Source of the DNA: Hoplostethus atlanticus
Taxonomy: Eukaryota > Chordata > Actinopteri > Trachichthyiformes > Trachichthyidae
NCBI GenBank assembly: GCA_034670405.1
Contig: JAXDDX010000073.1
Span: 1,965,001-2,029,000 of the forward strand
DNA length: 64,000 nucleotides
Direction of reading: 5' to 3'
The notes under the pieces are model-generated. The model saw nothing but the letters and a program-made list of their open reading frames with translations. It searched no databases and was not told where the DNA came from. A program made the translations under genes and the position numbers. This document shows positions 51,433-62,673 of this stretch, piece after piece (the stretch's first letter is position 1; each line of letters begins with the position of its first letter).

Positions 51433-53979
51433 ATGAGTTGGAAGCTGTCCATCTCGCTGGCTGTGGCCCTGCTGGCTCTCTGTAGGGGACACAACACTAT
51501 GTTTGAAGGTAGGCCTCTCAGTAACATAACATAGAACCGATGTTAAAATAGAATATGGTGTGAATGAGATTTTATTTATCTTGCTTTTCCCTTTTGGAGT
51601 TAGAGATGTGACTTTTTTTAATGTTTTAGAGAGGCTAGATAGAAGATAGATATGGATTATACAATACTTCCTGACTTTTGAGTTATGCATCAAGGAATCT
51701 TGTTAATGACTAACTGAAAAACAAGGTAATTAGCCTCAACCACCAATAAAATTGACATATTTTATTCTAGGATATGACCTGTCTATATCTGGCTACCATC
51801 TATGTACTGGCAACGAGACAAGGCAATTGAGTTTCCTGGTGGCGCGTAAGGTCCTCGACACCGTGGCGAGGCCTTGTGGCGGCTGGCTGCCCTGGAAGAC
51901 ATGTGAAGCCTCGCTATACAGAATGACCTATCAGACTGAGTACAACACAGTCACCGAGGAGGTTACCAGGTGCTGCGATGGCTTCGTACAACTCGGCAGT
52001 TACTGTGCCCTCCGTAAGTATTTGTCATTTATTCACTTATGCGTATGAGGACGACAGAAGAACACACAATCTTCTACGTATCGGGCTTAGATTTTAACTA
52101 TCTTTGTTAAAGTGTAAAAGAGTTGATGATGCAGCCTATCACAGACAAGTAGTCATAGTGACCTGTCAGTGTGCGGTACTGCATGAAGGACAGCAGATGG
52201 AGGCTCAGCCACTGCACTTCTACCAACATCTCAGTGCTAATGTACGGCCTGTAACCTGTTATTTCCTTTATTTCCTATGACTACAGCTCTAAACAGAAGC
52301 AGGGAGTTGACTGCCAAGCCAGGGTCCTGCTCAAGTACAGATGTATTGCCTCCCAGTTATGAGGACTGCGAGTGGGACATAGACTGCCCAGGGTGGCAGA
52401 AATGCTGCCGGAAATCGGGCATCTCTCTCTGCACCGACCCTGCAAGTCAGTATACATTTTGACTGACATGTTATTGGTCTTACAGTATACAGTTATTTTT
52501 TAATTGGGTAAAGCCTCATGCTCTCTTTGAAATCATTCTCAGACTCACCGCATTACTCAGAGAATGGAGGATGGCGTTTCAATGTAACAGTGACAGTGAA
52601 GACAGATTACCAGCAACTGATGTCCAAGGATAGAGGGCTTCTGAATCATACAAGATTGTTGCATGCAATGGTAATACTAATACTACTACTACCATACTAC
52701 TGCTACTACTACTACTACTACTACTGCTACTACTACTACTATTACTATTACTATTACTATTACTATTACTATTACTATTACTACTACTGTAACTACTAAG
52801 ACAACTACTACTACTGCTACTGTTATCACTACTAGAACCACTACTACTAATAATACAATGTTTGATTAGAACAAAAAACAAATGTTTCTCCTTTCAATAT
52901 CGCACATCATTTATTACGTCTCTATCACCAATAGGTGACTGGGGCTCTGGACTCTGACGTTTCAGTCCACTACCTCAGCTCATGGCCTGTGGATCCCTTC
53001 AGAACCGCTACCTCACTGCTGATTGGCTCTAACTTTACCCTTTCACTGTCCAATACCACAGCAAAGCTGCATCTTCTCCTCAAGCACATAGAGGAGGTGT
53101 CATCTGTAACAGTGGAAGGTGAGGAGACGCAGTCCACCCTCTGTACGTTGCAACGTTGATGTCTCAGTGTAGCTAGTTGGCTTCTTGATGAGTAATGAGA
53201 CAATTGTCGAGTTCTGAGTATGATTCATGTTGCAGAGAACATGGTGTTCAGGAAAAAATAACTCAGTGGCACACAGTTTCCTTCTCCCACTACTTCTAGT
53301 TGACAGTCATCTGTGGGATGTTTCCTGCAACAGCGGAAAATAACACCAGAGTGCACGCGCGCGCACACACACACACGCACACACACACACACACACACGC
53401 GCAGACAGACAGACAGATATTAATCATGTATCAGTTGTACCTGCTGCATATGCACACATAGATGCAAGACAAACACACAGTAACAGCGCTATCGTCACAC
53501 GTACACACACACACACACACCCACACACAGTTTGTTGAGTTTCCTGTCAGATGTAATCTTTTACAGATCACTAACTGCCTGCTCTATTTCGTAATCAGTA
53601 ATTTAGGACATTGGTTTATTCCAGCACAATAATGTAATCTGATTATTTTCAGTTACTTATGGATTAATTACTTCCAAAATGTATTTTATGAGAAGAATTT
53701 TGATATATATATATATTCCCATTTACCCACTGTGTTTTGAATAGCATTGTTGTCACCTCCAACCATTATTAACCGTTATTTCAAGTTCTATAAAATGATG
53801 TTTGTCCCTGTAATCTCATTTACTAATGCAGATGTGAATGAGTGTGCACACACTGGTCTCCGTAAATGCTCGCCTCAGGCAGAGTGTAACAACACAGTGG
53901 GCTCCTACATCTGCACCTGCCGCCAAGGTTATATGGATGTTGATCCCAGCAACACTGGAGCAAATTGTGAAGGTTAGGA

Positions 53980-54051
<72 letters not shown>

Positions 54052-57000
54052 ATTTGGAATAACTCAACAGAGACGATTTATAAAGCAAAGACATTGAGAA
54101 TGCAGCAACATGTGTGTCAAAGCTGCTTCTGAAGTCAAGCGGCAATGAACTGAGAAACTGTGGAAAGGAAGAGGATTAGTTGATGGACTGATGGATTCTG
54201 GGTTAGCTTCGAAATCACAGCAACCTGTGACACCCAGCCATCGCCCCAAAACCTCAACCAGTGGCTATTTGAAATCTCCACATTCCCCTTACTGTATATT
54301 CAGACACAGCAATACTCAGATATTTGTCCTCTAAAAGCAAATCGAGCCTTTACCAAAGTCGAGACACTTTGCAGTATAATCAGCTGCTGAAGTGCCTGGT
54401 GCTAGTAATGGAGAATAAGCAATTTATGTGTCAATGCAGTGAACCCCATTTCCCGTCGGAGCACAAATCAGGAGGAAAAGCTCCCCAAAACAGAAGCGAG
54501 AGGGCAAAGCTAAAAGATAAAGCAAGGGCTTCAGAAACGTGAGCTAATGTCGGAGTCCCCAATTAACTCAGAGTGCCCAATTAAAAAGGGACCCTGTGAT
54601 GGGACATTTTTCTTGTCTAAAATGAGTATTTTGCCTCAGATGTTGTGGTGTTTCTGACAGTGACCTCTCTATTTATGTCTATTCTATAATTTCCAGCTGA
54701 CCCAAGCAGCACTGAGCACCCCGAAACCTGCGGCGGTGTCATGGTGCATGCGACAACCTCTCCTCCACCTATGAGCACAACCCATGCTCCAACCTACAAC
54801 ACCACACTTGACCTTAGAGGCAACAGCACTGCGGGTGTCTTCAACTCCTCTGAGACCAGCATACCTACAGCTGCACCTCATACCAGCGTGGGCTCGACTG
54901 TGGAATTGCCCTCAGATGTGCCAACATGCTGTAAGAAGTATTATATTTCTTATTTCAAAGACCACTAGTCTTGCGAGGAAAGTTTCACCTTTTGAGAGGG
55001 AATGATTTCAGGGAAGCTTTGAATTTTAAATGGTATGAGGTGACTGGACCGGTTGTTTAATGTGAGTTAAATCATTATTTTCTATACTCTAACTAATCTT
55101 ATACTACTTTCACTCCCACGCCCCACTACCATCACTCGCCAGCTCCCCCCCTTCTCAACAGCTTACAGTCAGCCAACGTCACTGGTGCCTCCTTCTGCAT
55201 GCAGTGGTCCGGCCAATTTCAGAGCAACCTGGTTGTTCTGAGCCGGGGGTCAGAGGTCCTTCGTCATCGGGAGACCAATCAGACCATGTGGGAGGTGACG
55301 GGATTGGAGCCTGGGATGCTCTACAGTGTTAATGTCACCCCTTGTGCCTGCGGACGTCAAGGAGACGCCCTTCGTATATCCGTCAAGACTGGTGAGAACT
55401 GTGCTCAGATAAAGGAAAAGCTGGTTGCTCAAGTGGCTTTTGTTGCATTGCTGTGAGCAGATTCCTGCTGAACATAGTTAGATATATAGTAAAAGTGTTG
55501 GGCGGCAACACGTTACAGTAATATGAGTACTTCTCCCAGTAATGAGCAGTGCAATGAATTACTACATTGATTTCACATTATGAAATCGTTATCACGTTAT
55601 CAATCAAAAAGTAAGTTGGTAAATTTGCTATCTTCTAAAGATTTAGATTTTGGTTTTTCTCACAATTAGTTGTAATTCTTTCACACAAATCTAACTTGGT
55701 TAAAAAAAATGGCAGAAAAGTTATTTTTCTTTGGGTGAGAGTATGTACCGAGTAAGTGTTTTCTTCCCAGCTGCACAGACTCTTGAAGCCACAGCTCGAC
55801 TGACCAACATCCAATTCACCGCTGACCTGCTGAACTCCAGTAGCCAGGCCTACCAAAACCTCACCAAGAGTATAGAAGAAGAGGTAGGCTACAAGGATTG
55901 ATCACTCACAGAATATATGAACTCTTATGATGTGATCTTGGTATAAAAATGTCAACAACACGTCTCTTCTATAATGACTGATGGTGTACTGGTCACTGGT
56001 CAGTTTCAAAGTGCTATTTCATCCATCCATCCATCCATCCATCCATCCATCCATCCATCCATCCATCCACCTGTATCTCATGTCACCAACAGATCGAACA
56101 GTCTCTCCCTCCAGAGATCAAGGCCATGGTGGCTTCAGGAGAGGTGCGAATCGAGATCACGAGCCTGTCCCAGGGCAGCGTGGTGGTCAACTTCACCATC
56201 ATCTTCACCCCCAGTCAGAGCCAAGACATCAGCAACGTGACCTCAGCCCTGACGTCCTCCCTGATGAACAGCTCCAAATACACACTGGATGAAAACGGCA
56301 CAAGTATAAACGGTATGTCTCTCACTTCATATATATATTGTGACAGTCTCCACCCAGCCTCCGCGGGGTGCTCAGCGATTCGGGAGGACCTTGATGTGGA
56401 GCCACTACTCCTCCGCATTGAGGAGTCAATTGAGGTGGTTCGGACACCTGGTAAGGATTTCCCCGACCCCGTGCCTCCCTTTGGAGGTGTTCCGGCCTGG
56501 ACTGACTGAGAGGAGACCGCAGGGTAGACCCAGGATATGTGGGACTGCATCTCCCAGCTGGCCTGGGAGTGCTTGGGGATCCCAGGAGGAGCTGGAGGAA
56601 GTCGCTGGGGAAAAGGACGTCTGTTGCCACAGCGACCCTGACCCAGATGAGTGGCTAGAAAATGGATGGATGGATGGATGGATGGAAATGAGACCTTGGT
56701 GGAGAAGATTGGTAACCCTATCTCATGCATCCTTTTGCAAAGAGGATCTTGCTAGTTGCCCCCCATTCCCCTCCCTGGTGTTCATTTCACTGGTGTGTTC
56801 ATTTTCTCTTTCACTTTACTGAAGAGGATAAACATGTTGGAAGTGATTTTTTTCCCCATCAGCCTTTCACTCCTTCCACCAACTGCCATTGCCAGAAGCT
56901 CTAAAAGCTTTAGCTGCATTCACCCTCTTTCTGTCTTGTGCTGTAAAGCAATCCTGCCAAATCTGTGGCACACAATATAAAATACAGTGTAGAGGACGGT

Positions 57001-60000
57001 AGAGGCTGCCAATGTGCTCGGCAGTGGTCTCCTTTGTTTACGGTAATTATACTGGTGTTTAAAAATGAATGCGGGAATTATCCACAAGAAAACAAAGTTC
57101 TCCTTCTGTCCCTCGTGTGGTACTGCAGGCTTGCTTGCATCAAAGTCTTATTCAGTCCAACTTCAAGAGTCATCAAGTATTTATTTGTGTATTCTTTATT
57201 TTGAAGGCAATTTGCAAGCCAGGCAGTACTAAATAACTACAGTACTAAATAACTACAGTACTCAATAACTACAGTACTCAATAACTGCATAAAACCTGAA
57301 TTATCAAGCCAATATGTTTTGTCCTTCCAACAGATTTCAATGAATGTGCTACAGGGGAAAATGACTGTTCACAATGGGCAACATGCAGCAACACCTGGGC
57401 CTCCTACAGATGTTTTTGTCTGGATGGGTTTACAGACATCGACCCTGCAAGGCCTGGGCGAGCCTGTCAAGGTAGGGTCTAGCAGACTCACTTTACAGTA
57501 TTGCTCCAGGAATGATCATATATCTTCAGATGTTGTGTCTTTCCTTGTGCAGCCATGGTCACCACCACGCCATTCCAGACAGCTACACGCTCACTGAGTA
57601 CCACAGTACCACCTCCAGTCAGTGGAGTGGTTGCTACCACAGTCATATCTCAACCCATGGCACCAGTTTCAACCATGATGCCCACTCCAAGTACTATAGC
57701 TGCCCCAGTTGCAACCACTGTTCCTACTACTGCCCCTACTACTACCACCACTGCTCCTACTACTACCACTACTGCCCCTACTACCACCACTACTGCCCCT
57801 ACTACCGCCCCTACTACTACCACTACTGCCCCTACTACCACCACTACTGCCCCTACTATTACCACTGCTGCCCCTACTACCACCACTGCTCCTACTACTA
57901 CCACTACTGCCCCTACTACCACCACTACTGCCCCTACTACTGCCCCTACTACCACCACTACTGCCCCTACTACTACCCCTACTACCACCACTGCTGCCCC
58001 TACTACCACCACTGCTCCTACTACCACCACTACTGCCCCTACTACCACCGCTACTGCCCCTACTACTACCACTACTGCCCCTACTACCACCACTACTGCC
58101 CCTACTACTACCACTACTGCCCCTACTACTACCCCTACTACTGCCACTACTGCCCTAACTACAACCACTACTGCCCCTACTACTGCCCCAACTACTACCA
58201 CTGCTGCCCGTACTACTGCCCCTACTACTGCCCCTACTACTACCACTACTGCCCCTACTACTGCCCCAACTACTACCACTACTGCCCCTACTACTACCCC
58301 TACTACTGCCACTACTGCCCCAACTACAACCACTACTGCCCCTACTACTACCACTACTGCCCCTACTACTGCCCCTACAACTACCACTACTGCCTCTAGT
58401 ACCACCACTGCCCTTACTTCTACCACTATTGCCCCTCCTACCACCACCACTGCCCCCACTACTACCATCAGCAACGCCATCTCGGTCCAGTGCAGGGCCG
58501 CTGTCATCACCGCGACAGTTGCCAGGGATTTTCTGGTGACCAGTCAGATCAGCGACAGCTCGCTGTACCTGGGCTTGGAGGACTGTGGCATCAACGGAGG
58601 CAATGACACCCACGCCCAGCTGACCGTGGGGTGGAATGAGTGTGACACAAGGCTTCTGCATGTGAGTTTTAACGGGTGGGGGGTGGAGGAGGCCGTGTCT
58701 GTTCCTTCTCAGGTGATATGATTGGCTTGACGAGGCTGCTGTACTTAAAGGTCAAAATGTCAGATTTTGAAAGGCCCTAACTCCTACACCATAACTGACA
58801 CCAACTTGCTGCACACATCCAGCTATAGGTATTGTCAAATTTAAACCTTTAAAAGGCCATAACTGCTACAGCACCGGTCCAATTTTAATGAAACTTGGAG
58901 CAATGATGCATCCTGTTACTGATTGGCCCAAGGGCTGACTGCATCATTCACGGGGGACGACATGTTTACTTAAATAAATATTGCCAAACTGAAATGAAAG
59001 GATGGCCTATTTTTTTAGTGTAGCAAGTCTGACAATAATCCAAAAAAATCTTTTGACTTTTTGTATTTCAGAACCAAACCTACTATACGGCCGAGGTCAC
59101 CCTGTTCAACAGCATGGAGCCTCAGGTCTTGGCCAATGGCACAGTGGGGTTACCCAAAATACGCCTGCAGGTACCCATCATGTGTACCTACAGGAAGAGC
59201 ATGCTCATCTCAGCGAGCTACGGACCCACGGGGTACGCTCCACTCGGTGCCATGGCTACCCACTTTACCACTGATGCCATAATGGCGCTTATAAGGGTAG
59301 ATATATAGGAATAGGAATATATAGCAGATTACATTTTGAAAGTGTCTTTTCCAACCGTGATGATAGTTTGTGTGATGAGAGGACTTGCTTCATATGTCAT
59401 AGTTTACAGATGATCTATAAATATAAGATCATTTATCACATTTATTTAGGATCACCACCTTGAAGAGATCTAGCATACAGCACACAGAGCAGATATTACT
59501 GTGCTGTAGCTTGAAGTGTGCATCAGTGTGCTCAAATTACTGCCCTCCACTACGTGCCACATCCACCATTCTCAGAATTACAGTTTTACTTTCAGCCTAG
59601 CATGAAGAGCAACTCACAAATAACAATCAGCAAAGACCAGCCCACGCCAAGCATGAGAGGGAGTATGTTGTGGTCAGTACTAGGGTTTTGGTTGCAAGCG
59701 TAAGATGCAGCGCAAAAGAATATCCATCCAAACAGGTCATTTAATAGAGTTTTGAACTTTAAAGTCTTCTTTTTCTTAAAATGTTCTTGAATCAAGTGTC
59801 ATTCTCTTGATACTAGTGGAGTTTTCTGCCTTATTCTGACTTGTTTCAAAATATTGAAACTTGTTTCTAGAAAACTGAAACAAGTGAAACTGCATTGGGG
59901 AAGTGGGGAAGTGTAAATATCTCACCTCACCTCAGACATTTTCTTTGCTTGTTTAAATATATGGACATTTTTGAGCATGCATGAATGCCTTGTCCTCATC

Positions 60001-61598
60001 TATCTTCAGATATGAGATGATCAAAGACGCCATCACGGGCTGGGGATCGTTCCATGTGACGGTGCGCCTGATGAACGGCACAGCGACGCTGCCCCAGAAC
60101 TACAGCTTGTCCCGTGACGAGGACGTGGTGGTGGAAGTCAGCCTCAACACCTCAGCAGAGCAGATTAAGGTGGTCATCAACAAGTGCTGGGCGACCCCCA
60201 ACAACAACCCCACCCACACCAACAGCTACACCTTCGTGGAAAACAGGTCTGATACTTACATTGTCTTGTGGCTTGGACTTATAATATTACTACTACTACT
60301 ACTACTACTTCTACTGCTGCTACTACTACTACTACTACTGCCAGATCACCTTTTGTTGTTAATCTAGGTTTGGGACAAGTCAAGTCAAGTTCATTTGTAT
60401 AACCCTTAATTACAGTTACAGTCTCAAAGGGTTTCACAACGCCCACACATATGAAAACAATAAATGACGACACACCACACCGCTCAACCTTGGACCCTCT
60501 CTGAGGATAACAAACAACTCCCACGAACACGAAAAAAAAAAAAGAAAAACAAAATTGTGAAATTGTGTTTGCAACAGCCAATAGAAACCTGCTCGAGGAC
60601 CTCAGGCTGTGATCTACCTCAAAGCTAAGTTAAAAGCTAAAATTGGGGTGATAGGATGATGTCTCTCTGCCCCGTTAAGACCAAATACAGCCTAAATACA
60701 GTAGCCTGTTTTATACCAGTGCATTGGTTGGATTGACAGCTGACTGTACTGAACGTCTGTATCAGATGTTGGCATGGAAGATAAAACAAATCCAGTGTTA
60801 ATAATTGGTGTTTCACTGATACTGTGTGTCATTACTGTGTATCTGGTCCACAGCTGCTCCCTGCCTAACGCGTACACCACGATGCTGGTGAATGGGAACT
60901 CCAGCACATCGCGTCTGTCTGTACGGATATTCTCTTTTGTCAACCTGGATGTGATCTACCTGCACTGCCAGGTCCAGATCTGCGTACAGATGGGATCTGC
61001 CACCTGTGTGCCCGTGAGTGATTATGTTGCATAAGCATTTATGCCATATCCCCAATTCTCTGATTGGTACTGAGGTACAAAACAGAAGATTTGATCCTGA
61101 ATTTTCTCTTCTGTCACTGACATTTAAGATCATCGTTGTTCATGTTTTCCTCCCAGGACTGCACTGAAAGAACAGGGCGGCTTTCCAACACAATTGGATT
61201 AGTTTATGGTTCCTCTGGGCCTATATGTAGATATGGTGAGTGCTCTTACTTAACTGTAATGGTGTAGGTGTACATTTTTGCCAATAGTGATGTCTATCAT
61301 CAGTCTAGGTACTGAGAAGCTTGTGTGACTTGTAGCCTTTGTGCCATAATGCTTATTTTGTAAAGATCTGTATCTGTTCATTGATTTATCTTAACCTGAC
61401 ACAGGTGCAGATGCCTTAGAGGAGGGAATGACTACTGTTCAACTGGTGGGCTTCTGCTGTCTGGGAATAGGCCTGGCCCTCGTCTTCCTGGGCGGTTTCA
61501 TCTGCCTTTTCTACTACCAGAGGAACCGCATCGGACACTACAACTTCAGCCTCAAACCAAAGCAGGAGAACTTCACCTACCTTGTCTTTAACACCTAG
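51433..61598 (+). CDS. umodl1: umodl1 (uromodulin-like 1, olfactorin), 17 coding exons
   Basis: UMODL1 is a secreted or membrane-bound glycoprotein with a ZP polymerisation domain, known in mammals from olfactory and vomeronasal neurons. Exons: 51433-51508, 51771-52013, 52287-52445, 52543-52670, 52935-53118, 53832-53972, 54697-54930, 55143-55391, 55771-55883, 56093-56312, 57334-57471, 57553-58661, 59072-59232, 60010-60246, 60854-61013, 61157-61235, 61405-61598. All phases agree; total 3825 bases, 1274 residues. Order: signal peptide [22 protein letters not shown]-like domain (exon 2); WAP (exon 3); module with [12 protein letters not shown] (exons 4-5); EGF DVNEC; Thr/Ser/Pro stalk; FN3; SEA-like region; EGF DFNEC; mucin plus ZP-N; ZP exons with [20 protein letters not shown] and [24 protein letters not shown] furin-like site; transmembrane [20 protein letters not shown]; short tail ending YLVFNT. 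Confidence 0.96.
51771..52013 (+). CDS. umodl1: umodl1 EMI-domain exon
   Basis: It encodes [55 protein letters not shown]. This is a cysteine-rich EMI-type module with the WxxC and CC-G pattern, followed by a phase-1 donor CGTAAG. Confidence 0.9.
52287..52445 (+). CDS. umodl1: umodl1 WAP-domain exon
   Basis: [20 protein letters not shown] then [20 protein letters not shown]: the eight-cysteine WAP (four-disulfide core) pattern, directly after the EMI module as in mammalian UMODL1. Confidence 0.9.
52675..52860. repeat. (ACT/ATT)n trinucleotide tract
   Basis: An imperfect run of ACT, then TAC/TAT triplets, starting only a few bases after the donor of exon 52543-52670. Apparent Ser/Asn-rich or Tyr-rich frames are artefacts. 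Confidence 0.9.
53350..53401. repeat. (CA)n/(CG)n dinucleotide tract
   Basis: Purine-pyrimidine alternation (gcgcgcgcacacac..) in a umodl1 intron, capable of Z-DNA in principle. Confidence 0.8.
53832..53972 (+). CDS. umodl1: umodl1 calcium-binding EGF exon 1
   Basis: [20 protein letters not shown], then [14 protein letters not shown]. The D-x-N-E-C start and the N-x-x-G-S-Y-x-C core are the cbEGF pattern. The exon runs phase 1 to phase 1, a classic shufflable module. Confidence 0.95.
53984..54049. repeat. (TG)n microsatellite beside an exon donor
   Basis: About 33 TG units starting about 12 bases after the GTTAGG donor of the EGF exon 53832-53972. Confidence 0.95.
55143..55391 (+). CDS. umodl1: umodl1 fibronectin type III exon
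   Basis: [40 protein letters not shown]: the FN3 W, and the L-x-P-G-x-x-Y signature. Confidence 0.85.
55500..55745. mobile_element. dispersed repeat copy (same family as 16411-17510)
   Basis: 'gtgttgggcggcaac', 'agtaatgagcagtg' and 'atggcagaaaagtta' occur in the same order as at 16411-17510. It lies in a umodl1 intron and lacks the piggyBac-type insertion. Confidence 0.45.
56020..56069. repeat. (ATCC)n microsatellite
   Basis: Twelve ATCC units ending about 24 bases before the acceptor of exon 56093-56312, so the repeat is part of that intron's pyrimidine-rich region. Confidence 0.95.
56340..56686 (+). mobile_element. LINE 3' end (reverse-transcriptase C terminus) with (TGGA)n tail
   Basis: The plus strand reads [20 protein letters not shown], then RRPQGRPR, then [15 protein letters not shown], a well-known fish non-LTR C-terminal segment (RWFGHVxR...GRPRxxW...LAxxR pattern). 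It ends in TGGA repeats (56661-56686). 5'-truncated, frame partly degraded. It lies in a umodl1 intron. Confidence 0.75.
57225..57288. repeat. 16-bp tandem repeat, four units
   Basis: Unit agtactaaataactac repeated four times with a/c change (agtactcaataactac) in the last two. Intronic. Confidence 0.9.
57553..58661 (+). CDS. umodl1: umodl1 mucin-type stalk plus start of the ZP domain
   Basis: A single 1109-base exon. About the first 300 codons are a Thr/Ala/Pro-rich repeat based on [12 protein letters not shown] and APTTAPTT units (ACT ACC ACT ACT GCC CCT in DNA), a dense O-glycosylation stalk. It then switches to [37 protein letters not shown] and [17 protein letters not shown], the ZP-N subdomain, with a phase-0 donor CAT/GTGAGT. 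The repeat also opens two other frames (poly-Tyr/His/Pro plus, poly-Val/Gly minus), which are not genes. Confidence 0.9.
58740..58960. repeat. possible dispersed repeat in umodl1 intron
   Basis: 'aaaggccctaactcctacaccataactgac' and 'aaaggccataactgctacagcaccgg' are two related blocks about 80 bp apart. This resembles a fish repeat type; unnamed. Confidence 0.35.
59072..59232 (+). CDS. umodl1: umodl1 ZP-domain exon
   Basis: [20 protein letters not shown] through [21 protein letters not shown]. It ends ACGGG/GTACGC; the next exon starts A TAT GAG, giving GYEMIKD as in other UMODL1 proteins. The longer open frame past 59232 is intron. Confidence 0.92.
60285..60340. repeat. (ACT)n trinucleotide tract
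   Basis: An ACT/GCT run in the intron after exon 60010-60246. Confidence 0.85.
60370..60556 (+). mobile_element. dispersed fish repeat with A-rich end
   Basis: 'gtcaagtcaagttcatttgtataacccttaa', 'tctcaaagggtttcacaa', 'accctctctgagg', ending in an A-rich run (60530-60550). This combination is a very common type of fish interspersed repeat; the class is not certain. Confidence 0.45.
61405..61598 (+). CDS. umodl1: umodl1 last coding exon (transmembrane anchor and tail)
   Basis: [20 protein letters not shown] through FICLFYYQ is a single membrane span, followed by a basic cytoplasmic stretch [14 protein letters not shown] and the end YLVFNT. The stop is TAG at 61596-61598. Confidence 0.95.
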
Positions 61599-62673
61599 GG
61601 ATTGCAGGGGCGCACCGACATCACAGTCACAGAAAAGGAAAAGGCTAAATTTGCTCTCTGCACATAATTCGTACACTTGCATCTGTTTAAAAAGTCAATA
61701 ATGACACCAAGTCTTTTCAGTGTGTTGAAAAAGGTTGAGGTTTAAAAACTGAGTTTTTGGTTAATTCATAAAACAAGATGTCTTATGGCAACCAAACTGC
61801 ATTGGCTTGTTAGAATAGTTCAACTGGCACCCAAGCTGTTTGTTTCCATCCTGATTTCACATGATTTCACATGATTTCACATGATTATCTATCTGTGCAA
61901 CAACACACATCACCATAGTAGTTAGGCTGCAATAAAGCAACGATCATATTTGACAGTGTCTAAAAAACACATTATACTGTGTAGAGTCTGCTGTTCAGTA
62001 ATCAACAATATATTGAATTTGAAAATGAATGAGTTGGTAATTGTTTCTCCAATGTCCCTATACAGAAAATGTCAGGATGTTGCATTGGTTTTGTGGAATA
62101 AGGTAGACACATGTACATTCCAGAAATGAAAAAACCTCCACTACTCACTACGCTATATGATATGAGATATGTGCTTTGTCTAAATAGTGTATGATCGTAT
62201 ATGCGCATGCAAAAAGTGCTATCCATTCTAGTCTGTCTCATGCTGTTTCTAGTATCACGTTGTTTTCTTTGATTGAATTTACCTTGATACTCTCCAGATG
62301 TCTACTAAATCAAACTTTGAAAGCAGTATAACACTTTGGCACTTACAGTTTTTTGACCAAGCTAACCTAGCAAATTCAGAATATTGAAAAGGAGTATAAT
62401 ATTTCCACTCCCTGGTTCCTGGTTCCCTTCTCTGGATAAAATGCACATTAGGCTTCCACATGGGCTTATTGGTGTGATCAACCTGCAGCGTCAATTAGTT
62501 TGCACTAAACTAGTTTGTATTACATATACTTGTGCTTCAATATACATATTTCATACTTTATTTTAATTTAGCTGCAATTTTTCCAAGTATTCATAGTGTT
62601 GTACATCTGGTATTTTATTCTATACTCACTTGTACAAAATATGAATCTATATTGCAATTGGTATGACAATAAA
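61599..62673 (+). other. umodl1: umodl1 3' UTR (inferred)
   Basis: AATAAA signals at 61931-61936 and 62668-62673 are both possible ends. It contains a 12-bp tandem 'atgatttcac' repeat near 61858-61883. Nothing coding is seen. Confidence 0.45.

Noticed and set aside
57650..58510. Long open frame on the minus strand (poly-Val/Gly) and a Tyr/His/Pro-rich plus frame over the UMODL1 mucin exon
   Set aside because: Both are by-products of the biased ACT/ACC/GCC/CCT repeat; the real frame is fixed by splice phases and the ZP sequence that follows.
59233..59308. Continuing the UMODL1 ZP exon past 59232 ([13 protein letters not shown]..)
   Set aside because: The next exon fits only if the exon ends at ACGGG/GTACGC, giving GYEMIKD; the extension is intron.
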